A program made the position numbers and the translations under genes. Positions 1 to 5,513 of a stretch of 33,611 nt of DNA are shown here, piece by piece. The notes under the pieces are model-generated. The model had not been told where the DNA came from. It made no database searches and saw only the letters and a program-made list of their open reading frames with translations. Location: the NCBI GenBank assembly GCA_934157205.1, contig CAKPHJ010000016.1:1-33611 (forward strand). The letters are read 5' to 3'. The DNA is from an uncultured Clostridia bacterium. GTDB taxonomy: Bacteria > Bacillota > Clostridia > TANB77 > CAG-508. Every line of letters starts with the position of its first letter. The first letter of the stretch is position 1.

Positions 1-104
1 TATGTACATAAAGAAATATTATAAATATAATTTTCATAACTTGCCTATATATTATCATGGAAATATATGTAAGTCAACAATTTAAAAAAATTATATTATA
101 AATG

Positions 105-133
105 TTGACAAAATGACAGATTTTGAATAATAT
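105..133 (+). promoter_or_regulatory. Sigma-A type promoter for leader ORF and prepilin
   Basis: A perfect TTGACA (105-110) is followed by a 17-base spacer and TAATAT (128-133). It lies about 60 bases upstream of the leader ORF. It is the only strong promoter seen before the prepilin gene, so the prepilin is probably expressed by reading through the hairpin at 336-381. Confidence 0.7.
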
Positions 134-191
134 AGTTTCATACAAAAAGTTATATAAAAATTAAAATAAAGAACAAAAGAGGAGAAAAAAG

Positions 192-266
192 ATGAAAAAA
201 GTAGACGCTGAAAGCCTTGCGGCTGTACACACACACACACACAGAACATCTACTAACAAAGGTTAG
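192..266 (+). CDS. 24-residue His/Thr-rich leader peptide (candidate)
   Basis: A short ORF starts at ATG 192 behind a good ribosome site (GAGGAG, 179-184, 7 bases away) and ends at TAG 264-266. It begins MKKVDAESLAAV, continues with alternating HTHTH, and ends RTSTNKG. The HTHTH part comes from an (AC)8 dinucleotide tract at 227-242. Codons 5-12 are unusually GC-rich for the window and contain a small AGCC-TTGC-GGCT hairpin (213-224). A perfect 6-bp hairpin (ACTAAC/GTTAGT, 252-267) covers the stop codon, and a terminator hairpin follows at 336. The order leader ORF, hairpin, terminator, structural gene is that of transcription attenuation. It could also be a stand-alone small protein or part of a structured RNA. 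I do not recognise a family. Confidence 0.45.
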   Translation: MKKVDAESLAAVHTHTHRTSTNKG

Positions 267-335
267 TTTATTAAACATAGCAAGAGCACTACCTTTATGT
301 CTACTAATATGTAAAAGTAAATATTTGAATAATAA

Positions 336-381
336 GACAGAAATAAAGCCTATATAATAGGTTTTTATTGCTGTCTTTTTT
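336..381 (+). terminator. Intrinsic terminator or attenuator hairpin upstream of prepilin
   Basis: The segment from GACAG (336-340) pairs with the segment ending CTGTC (371-375) through a long AT-rich stem that includes CCTATA/TATAGG. A T run (375-381) follows. It sits between the leader ORF and the prepilin gene, with no obvious second promoter after it. That makes conditional read-through plausible. Confidence 0.7.
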
Positions 382-384
382 CTG

Positions 385-413
385 TACTAGGAAAATCATC
401 TAGATTTCCTAAG
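385..413. repeat. Short palindrome of the TAGGAAA..TTTCCTA type
   Basis: CTAGGAAAATC is followed by GATTTCCTAAG, giving a short hairpin. Similar hairpins occur at 2975-3000, 3129-3156 and 23815-23847. It lies between the leader terminator and the prepilin ribosome site. Function unknown. Confidence 0.4.
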
Positions 414-476
414 CGAAAAAATAGTTATATAGTTATTAAGTTTTTAAATATAAAAAATAAAAAGGGAGGAAAAAGA

Positions 477-1680
477 ATGAAAGAAATTTCAAAAGCGAAA
501 AGAAATACCAAAAATACAAAAGGTATAACATTAATTGCACTTGTAGTAACTATTATAGTGCTATTAATTCTTGCAGGAGTAAGTGTAATGACATTAGTGG
601 GAGAGAATGGAATACTAACCCAAGCACAAAAAGCCAAAAAAACAACAGAGGTAAAATCAGCAGAGGAAAAAGTAAAATTAGCAGTAATGGCAGTAAGATC
701 ACAATCAACAGATGGAACACTAAATGCAGAACAATTAGAAAGTGAAGTAACAACAAATTATGGAGGTATAGCAGAAACAACAGCAGGAGAATTTCCAGTA
801 ACAGTAACAATAGATGGAAAATCATTTATAGTAGATTCTGATGGGAATATAGAGGAGCTAGAAATAGTAAGTGCATCTGATATAACAGAAAGCTTATATG
901 GAGCAAAAGTAACAGGTTATACATTACCAAGTGGAACAGAAACAAGTGTAGGCTGGAAAATATTTTATGCAGACAGTAACAATATATATTTAATAGCTGA
1001 TAACTATGTAGAAAGAGAAAATTTACCAGGAAGTACAGGAGGAACAAAAAGCCACAAGCCAAATGATGGAAGTAGTAGTTATCCAAGGGCAGCATATTTT
1101 AGTAATATTTTAGGAGATTATGCTGGATCATCAAGAATAGCAGAAAAACAAAAGAAATTAAACAATAGTTATTTTTATAAAGAAGATGGAACAGACAATT
1201 ATTCAAGCACATATAGCAATATGAAATCAGTAGCATATATGATGGACACAGAAGCATGGAATAGCAAATTTTTAGACACTAATAAAGCAGAATATGTAAT
1301 AGGAGGACCAACAGTAGAATTACTATTTAAATCATATAATAAAAAATATAAAAAAGAATGTGTGGCAGGAGCAACTAATCAAGCAGGGTATAGTATAAAA
1401 AAACAAGAAAGTGGTGGTTGGAATACAGTGATTACCTATATGTTAAATTCGAGTGATCCTTTATATGTTATAAATAGTGAAGCAAATGCTGAAGCATACT
1501 GGTTGGCCAGCCCGTCCGCCAGTTACTATGACAATGTTATGTATGTGTCCAACCCACGACGGTAGTGTTAGCTTTAGCACCTATAGCAATACTGACCATG
1601 GGTTCCGTCCGCTAGTTTGTCTAAAGTCTAATGTCCAACTTGAAAAAGTATCAAATACAGAATATAAAATTGTAAAATGA
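477..1680 (+). CDS. Prepilin-like secreted protein with C-type-lectin-like variable tail; +1 frameshift at CGG
   Basis: ATG 477 follows the strong ribosome site AGGGAGGA (463-470). The N-terminus is basic, then KGITLIALVVTIIVLLILAG (residues 15-34), a type IV prepilin signal helix with likely cleavage after Gly16. The usual Glu5 of the mature pilin is Ala. Residues about 40-75 form a charged helix. The remainder resembles the DUF6273/formylglycine-enzyme-like (C-type lectin) fold: WKIFYADSNNIYLIAD near 159, YWLASPSA near 341, and the terminal GFRPLVCLKS. Frame 0 ends at TAG 1563-1565 directly after an in-frame CGG (1560-1562). Skipping C1560 continues as GSVSF...GFRPLVCLKS to TGA 1678-1680, about 400 residues in all and the expected family ending. 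So this is either recoded or a one-base disrupted gene. It is probably a surface binding protein. The upstream leader and terminator may control it. Confidence 0.75.
1497..1643 (+). other. Candidate DGR variable region (VR) at the prepilin 3' end
   Basis: By hand count about half of the bases between 1501 and 1620 are G or C, a sharp jump from the AT-rich sequence on both sides. The segment codes for the lectin-like tail and has a dense run of short codons for Ser, Tyr, Asp, Asn, His and Gly. Many of these differ from AAC/AAT only at the first two bases. It ends with GGGTTCCGTCCG (Gly-Phe-Arg-Pro), a typical end for diversity-generating retroelement targets. No template repeat or reverse transcriptase is in the window, so they would have to lie elsewhere. 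The CGG frame break (1560) is inside this segment. Confidence 0.4.
1560..1562 (+). other. In-frame CGG at +1 frame break, site 1
   Basis: Frame 0 reads CCA CGA CGG TAG. Reading CGGT as one unit, or skipping the C, gives CCA CGA GGT AGT GTT AGC and restores the lectin-like C-terminus. The stop codon directly after CGG would otherwise remove the last 39 residues. Confidence 0.75.
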
Positions 1681-1714
1681 AAAAATAAATAATAAAAAAA
1701 TATATATAAGCGGG

Positions 1715-1733
1715 AACAGGCCTTGTGTCTGTT
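1715..1733 (+). other. Small hairpin downstream of prepilin
   Basis: AACAG (1715-1719) can pair with CTGTT (1729-1733) in a locally GC-rich stretch of an otherwise AT-rich gap. It lies 35 bases after the prepilin stop and has no T tract. Its role is unknown. In DGR loci short stem-loops often follow the VR, which is one possible reading. Confidence 0.3.
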
Positions 1734-1795
1734 GCCTATGTAAAAATTTTTTAGTAGATTAAATTTCGAAAAGGAGTTTAATTTAGCACTGTTTT

Positions 1796-1826
1796 AAGTA
1801 GTACAAGCAAAATGTACTACTTTTTT
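1796..1826 (+). terminator. Intrinsic terminator after prepilin
   Basis: A perfect 10-bp stem, AAGTAGTACA (1796-1805) with TGTACTACTT (1813-1822), has a 7-base loop and ends in a T run (1821-1826). It closes the prepilin transcription unit. The gap from here to agrB holds only AT-rich sequence and a possible promoter. Confidence 0.8.
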
Positions 1827-1992
1827 AAGTATGATGGGCATGTTTCTTAACTAATGTGTGAAAGTTATTGATGAAATAATAAAAAATCATCTTGATATCT
1901 AACGTAATATATCTATTTTCATATAAAAAATATTATACGAAACATGAAATTTACAATATTCATATATTAAAATGGCAGTTTTGTATAAAAAA

Positions 1993-1998
1993 TATAAT
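1993..1998 (+). promoter_or_regulatory. Possible -10 of the agrBD promoter
   Basis: TATAAT at 1993-1998 lies 51 bases before the agrB start. No good -35 stands at the right spacing, which suits an activator-dependent promoter. A TTTACA at 1950-1955 and GGCAGTTTTG at 1974-1983 lie upstream. They could be half-sites for a LytTR regulator, but the match is weak. Confidence 0.35.
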
Positions 1999-2048
1999 AA
2001 AACGAAAAAAACATGATAAAATCATCTCATAAACAAAGGGGTGATAAA

Positions 2049-2666
2049 ATGATAGATAAAATCTGTACATTTTTAACCAATAAAATCAGAAAAGAAATGC
2101 CAGATGTAGATGATGAAAAAGCAGAAATAATAAATTATGGACTACAAAACATTATAGGGGAAATACCAAAACTTTTTATAATGTTAGCAATTGCATATTT
2201 ATTAGGAGTTTTCAAATTAGCTTTATTTACATTTGTTGTATTATTTCCATACAAAGGTGCATCAGGTGGTTTTCATTTAAAAACACACTTAGGTTGCATA
2301 ATTGTAACAACAATATTTTATTGTGTTATACCATTTATAGCCCAACATATAAGCATTAGTGAAATAACAAAACTTATTGTTGTAATTGCAGTATGGATAT
2401 TTGGAATAATAATGATAAAATTATATGCTCCAGCAGATACTGAAGATGTTCCAATACTTACAAAAAAAGAAAGAAGAAAAAAACAAATATTTTCATATAT
2501 TTCTTTTTCAATAGGTTTAATTGCATCATTAGTAATAAAAGACAACACTATTTCAAATATATTAATATTAGCAAATTTAATGCAAACAATATCAATTACC
2601 AAATTAGCATATAGATTAACAAACAATAAATATGGATATGAAGTATATAATGATGCTTCAATTTAA
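2049..2666 (+). CDS. agrB: AgrB-family accessory gene regulator protease
   Basis: A polytopic membrane endopeptidase that trims and cyclises the AgrD propeptide into the autoinducing peptide. With the start at ATG 2049 it has 205 residues, the usual AgrB size. The ribosome site AAAGGGG (2035-2041) supports this start over the ATG at 2013, which has none. The family signature is clear: PYKGASGGFHLKTHLGC, with catalytic His76 and Cys83. The N-terminal DKICTFLTNKIRKE segment and four to six hydrophobic segments also fit. The propeptide gene follows 75 bases downstream. The kinase and regulator lie on the opposite strand, facing this gene, rather than in the staphylococcal BDCA order. The family call is secure; the peptide specificity cannot be read. 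Confidence 0.95.
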   Translation: MIDKICTFLTNKIRKEMPDVDDEKAEIINYGLQNIIGEIPKLFIMLAIAYLLGVFKLALFTFVVLFPYKGASGGFHLKTHLGCIIVTTIFYCVIPFIAQHISISEITKLIVVIAVWIFGIIMIKLYAPADTEDVPILTKKERRKKQIFSYISFSIGLIASLVIKDNTISNILILANLMQTISITKLAYRLTNNKYGYEVYNDASI

Positions 2667-2741
2667 CAAAAGATTAATACAAGATATGTACCGGTAGTAT
2701 TTTGTGTTATAGAAATTTTTAACTAAAAAGGGGGATTTACT

Positions 2742-2861
2742 ATGTTAAAATTTTTAGCTAAAGCAGCAGAAAAATATGCAAAAGCAACAAATACAGCTTG
2801 TGTAATGTTCGTAGTTTTTCATCAACCTAAAATGCCATCATGTATGATAAAAAAAGATTAA
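2742..2861 (+). CDS. agrD: AgrD-like cyclic-peptide quorum-sensing propeptide
   Basis: A 39-residue ORF with a strong ribosome site (AAGGGGG, 2728-2734) directly follows agrB. The N-terminal half, MLKFLAKAAEKYAKATN, is an amphipathic helix typical of AgrD leaders. It is followed by TACVMFVV and then FHQPKMPSCMIKKD. The QPKMP piece matches the conserved (E/Q)PKxP recognition segment of clostridial AgrD tails. The likely thiolactone Cys is residue 20, so the signal would be something like a CVMFV ring with a short N-terminal tail. The distance from Cys20 to QPKMP is longer than in typical clostridial sequences. A second Cys (position 35) lies in the tail. Both make the exact ring uncertain. Confidence 0.88.
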   Translation: MLKFLAKAAEKYAKATNTACVMFVVFHQPKMPSCMIKKD

Positions 2862-2867
2862 TTAATT

Positions 2868-2911
2868 GTCATTGGTAAAAATAGTTATGCATATTTATTT
2901 TTACCAATGAC
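2868..2911. other. Perfect 16-bp inverted repeat directly after agrD
   Basis: GTCATTGGTAAAAATA (2868-2883) is exactly complementary to TATTTTTACCAATGAC (2896-2911), with a 12-base loop. It begins 6 bases after the agrD stop. No T tract follows and a separate terminator lies 35 bases further on. It may therefore serve mRNA stability, processing or regulation of the agrBD messenger. Confidence 0.6.
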
Positions 2912-2945
2912 TCAAATAACTCTAAAAGTTATATTTTAAATCCTT

Positions 2946-2969
2946 AAACAGCATTATTGCTGTTTTTTT
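2946..2969 (+). terminator. Intrinsic terminator of agrBD
   Basis: AAACAGC (2946-2952) pairs with GCTGTTT (2959-2965) over a 6-base loop, followed by a T run to 2969. Confidence 0.75.
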
Positions 2970-2973
2970 ATAG

Positions 2974-3160
2974 ATTAGGAAAGTTCTACTTTTCTAGTAT
3001 ATAAATATGTTGCACAGAAATTTGCTTTTAAAATTTCGCACGAACAAATACGCAGACTTCAAAATGTTTTATTTTAATAAGTATAAAAGTTATTAGAATT
3101 AAAATATTTTAAAGTTCGCTTTTGTTCTATACTAGCAAAGTTCTTAAAACTTCCTATAAT
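2974..3160. repeat. MITE-like long imperfect palindrome between agrBD and agrAC
   Basis: The outer arms TTAGGAAAGTTCTAC...CTAGTATA (2975-3001) and TATACTAGCAAAG...CTTCCTATA (3127-3157) are inverted copies of one another. Inside them GAACAAA (3042-3048) pairs with TTTGTTC (3121-3127) and leads into a long AT-rich stem. The left arm carries an extra hairpin, GAAATTT/AAATTTC (3017-3037). No ORF is present. It looks like a small non-coding inverted-repeat element, or a recombination or termination structure, filling the gap between the convergent genes. Confidence 0.45.
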
Positions 3161-3169
3161 ATAAATAAT

Positions 3170-3206
3170 AAAAAACAACCACTTGTTAAATATGTGATTG
3201 TTTTTT
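3170..3206 (-). terminator. Terminator of agrAC (works on both strands)
   Basis: AAAAAACAACCAC (3170-3182) faces GTGATTGTTTTTT (3194-3206). The one mismatch is a C-A pair on the plus strand but a G-U wobble in the minus-strand RNA. The hairpin is therefore best formed by the agrC transcript, which ends just upstream at 3212. Confidence 0.7.
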
Positions 3207-3211
3207 ATATA

Positions 3212-4570
3212 TTATAATGTAAGACTATTTTTATAATAAATTTCAAGTTGTTGTTTAAAGAATTTTTCATCTTTTGAAGTAAATAAATTTACATTAGTAG
3301 TTTTTTTAACAATTTTTCTTACTTCCCATAATCCTAATCCTGTATGATTTTCTTTTCCAGATATACCTTTTTGAAATATTTTTTCAGTATCTATATTTTT
3401 ATCTTTATAAGTATTTTCAATTATAACAAGTTGTCTTGAATTTTTTGTATCATCTCTAAAAATAATATTTATTACTTTTTTATCACATTCAGAACTTGCT
3501 TCTATAGCATTATCAAGAAGTATACCTAATATTCTAGCAAATTCATATATTTTCATATTTAATGTTGACAAATCTAATAGAAAAGATATATTAACTTTAA
3601 TATTTTTTGAAACTGCTTCATGATATTTTTTAGTGATTAAATTATAAATTCCATCATTGTTTACTACATCTGGGTTTAAAATATATAAATTGTTAACACT
3701 TTGACAGTCTTCTTCAAGTTGTGTGTAATATTTTTTAAGTCCTTCCATATCATTTGTTCTTATATAACCACCAATTGTTGTAATAATGTTATCAAAGTCA
3801 TGTTTAAAACCTCTAACATTGTCATGTAGAATATGCAAGGTGTTGTTATATTCTTCAGCACTTTGAAGTTTTTGAGTTGTTAAAACTAATTTAAAAACAC
3901 GATTTATACTATAAATACTTATACTAAAATATGCAACCATTGATATAAAACTTAAGAAAGTAATTGCTACTGGCAATGTATCTATATAATAAATTGTAAT
4001 AATAGATTGAATAAATATTGTAAATATTCCTAATAGCAAGTTACAAAAAATTATATATTTAGTTTTTTTATCTACATCTTCTAAAAAAACTATTTTAGCA
4101 TGTTTAAATTTCAGTATATTAATTATAATTAAAACTAATATGTACATTAACATTAAGTAAAGCATTCTATAGAATGGTATTTCGTTTAAGTCATCACTAG
4201 ATATGTTAAAAAGTGTTAAATATGGATTTAATATTAAAGCACCAATTACATTAAATACAATAGCAGATAATACAACAGAAAAAACACTTTTGAAAAAAGA
4301 TATTTTTAAAACAATATTTGCAAGTATTATTGAAACTATATAATTTAATATTATATTAAAAGGAATTGGAACCAAGTACATATTAAATAAACCACAGGTG
4401 GACATTATAAAAAAATACGTGAGCTTTCTTTTAAATGTAGAAGAAATATTTAATAAAGAAGTAAATAATTGAAGTATTAAAAAATTCTCTATAAAAGAAG
4501 CTGGAATGAGTATTAGTTTAATTAGTGTAGAATTTGGTTCAAAGAGAAAATTAAAAATTTCCATAAGCAT
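3212..4570 (-). CDS. agrC: AgrC-like receptor histidine kinase (GHKL type)
   Basis: 452 residues. The N-terminal half (about 1-225) is a six- to seven-helix membrane sensor. A linker helix follows, then the phospho-acceptor motif FKHDFDNII (His257), the N box LLDNAIEAS (Asn354) and the G box TGLGLWEV (410-417). This is the HPK10/AgrC arrangement. It should sense the AgrD-derived peptide and phosphorylate the adjacent LytTR regulator. The ATG at 4570 is preceded by GGAGG 6 bases upstream, inside the end of agrA. The two genes overlap by 20 bases, so they are co-transcribed and probably translationally coupled. It ends 6 bases before the terminator at 3170-3206. Confidence 0.92.
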   Translation of the reverse strand: MLMEIFNFLFEPNSTLIKLILIPASFIENFLILQLFTSLLNISSTFKRKLTYFFIMSTCGLFNMYLVPIPFNIILNYIVSIILANIVLKISFFKSVFSVVLSAIVFNVIGALILNPYLTLFNISSDDLNEIPFYRMLYLMLMYILVLIIINILKFKHAKIVFLEDVDKKTKYIIFCNLLLGIFTIFIQSIITIYYIDTLPVAITFLSFISMVAYFSISIYSINRVFKLVLTTQKLQSAEEYNNTLHILHDNVRGFKHDFDNIITTIGGYIRTNDMEGLKKYYTQLEEDCQSVNNLYILNPDVVNNDGIYNLITKKYHEAVSKNIKVNISFLLDLSTLNMKIYEFARILGILLDNAIEASSECDKKVINIIFRDDTKNSRQLVIIENTYKDKNIDTEKIFQKGISGKENHTGLGLWEVRKIVKKTTNVNLFTSKDEKFFKQQLEIYYKNSLTL

Positions 4571-5261
4571 TTAAAACCTCCATAAAATTTTCTTTATATT
4601 TTGGACCTAAATAGCAAGTAGAATTATCTTTAAAAGTAACAATACTTGAAATAGGATCAATATCTTTTATTTGCGAAATATTTGCTATATAAGATTTATG
4701 ACATCTGATAAAAGTTTTTGGTAAGCGGTTTTCGAATTTACTAAAAGAACCATAAGTTGTATAATCACGTATACTTGTGTGAAAAACTAGCATTACTTTA
4801 TCTTTTTTTATGTATTGTATTTCATCAGAATCTATAAATGTATTTTTATTGTCTATTCTAATATAATTTTTTGATGTGTTATTTACATCTTCGAATAATC
4901 TAGTTATTGTATCTTCTAGTCTGTCGTATGTTATAGGCTTTGCTAAATAGTCAAATGTTTTATATTTATATGCTACCATCGCATATTCTAAGTGACCAGT
5001 TGTAAAAATTAAATAAGCATTTTTGCATATTTTTCTAATTTCTTTTGCAAGTTCTAAACCACTTTTATTAGATTGTAAGTTAATGTCTAACATAATAACA
5101 TCAACGGTATTATTATTTATATAATTTAAAATTTCTAAATAATTTGTAGACTGAAAAGAAACAGACGCATTAAAATTATTTTTAATAAATATTGTTTCTA
5201 ACATCTGTTTCATTTTATTTAATATATTTATATTATCGTCACATAACACAAAGTTAAGCAT
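4551..5261 (-). CDS. agrA: AgrA-like response regulator (REC-LytTR)
   Basis: 236 residues. The receiver domain spans 1-120, with Asp8/Asp9, phospho-acceptor Asp59 (MLDI), Thr87/Thr88 and Lys108 (KP). The LytTR DNA-binding domain spans about 132-232, with the typical FIRCHKSYIANIS motif near 188. The start has GAGGAG 6 bases upstream. It is first in a two-gene minus-strand operon with the kinase, diverging from the giant adhesin gene; 252 bases separate the two starts. That shared upstream region makes the adhesin an attractive regulatory target. I could not identify a convincing pair of LytTR boxes, so this link is inference. Confidence 0.92.
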   Translation of the reverse strand: MLNFVLCDDNINILNKMKQMLETIFIKNNFNASVSFQSTNYLEILNYINNNTVDVIMLDINLQSNKSGLELAKEIRKICKNAYLIFTTGHLEYAMVAYKYKTFDYLAKPITYDRLEDTITRLFEDVNNTSKNYIRIDNKNTFIDSDEIQYIKKDKVMLVFHTSIRDYTTYGSFSKFENRLPKTFIRCHKSYIANISQIKDIDPISSIVTFKDNSTCYLGPKYKENFMEVLNAYGNF

Positions 5262-5370
5262 AAAAAACTCCTCTCATAATAAGGAAAAAATGTAGATATT
5301 ACTATAAAACACATGATTTTCCAATAACAATAACACTATAATCCAAAAAAATAGTATTGTCAATAGACTA

Positions 5371-5420
5371 TTTACAAAAATATCCAAATTTTTATTGCAT
5401 TATATTACAAAAATATTACA
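5371..5420 (+). promoter_or_regulatory. TTTACA/ATTACA direct repeats upstream of adhesin promoter
   Basis: ATTGCA (5394), ATTACA (5404) and ATTACA (5415) stand in tandem with 10- and 11-bp steps. TTTACA (5371) lies 33 bp before the ATTACA at 5404, on the same helical face. Tandem TT(A/T)ACA half-sites with 11-bp spacing are characteristic of PhoP/PhoB-type (OmpR family) regulators. The boxes end 24 bp before the -35. Confidence 0.45.
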
Positions 5421-5444
5421 ATTATTGATTTATTACTACTTTTA

Positions 5445-5473
5445 TTGACATAAAAAAAGCTGTGTGATATAAA
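5445..5473 (+). promoter_or_regulatory. Promoter of the giant adhesin gene
   Basis: A perfect TTGACA (5445-5450), exactly 17 bases and TATAAA (5468-5473) lie about 40 bases before the start codon. The ribosome site AAGGATAAG (5502-5510) follows. Confidence 0.75.
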
Positions 5474-5513
5474 ATATTATAGAGATAATGTAAATAAAAA
5501 TAAGGATAAGATT

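Noticed and set aside
227..242. The (AC)8 tract as a sequencing or low-complexity artefact only
   Set aside because: It lies in frame within a well-initiated short ORF and beside conserved-looking GC-rich sequence and hairpins, so I kept it as a finding, though its length may vary.
1477..1680. A separate 67-codon gene starting at 1477
   Set aside because: Its start lies inside the prepilin frame with no ribosome site. Only its second half makes sense, as the continuation of the prepilin after the CGG shift.
5371..5420. Reading the TTACA repeats as AgrA/LytTR operators
   Set aside because: LytTR sites are normally direct repeats about two helical turns apart with a different core (ACNGTT-like). 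The 11-bp spacing and TTACA core fit an OmpR/PhoB-family regulator better.
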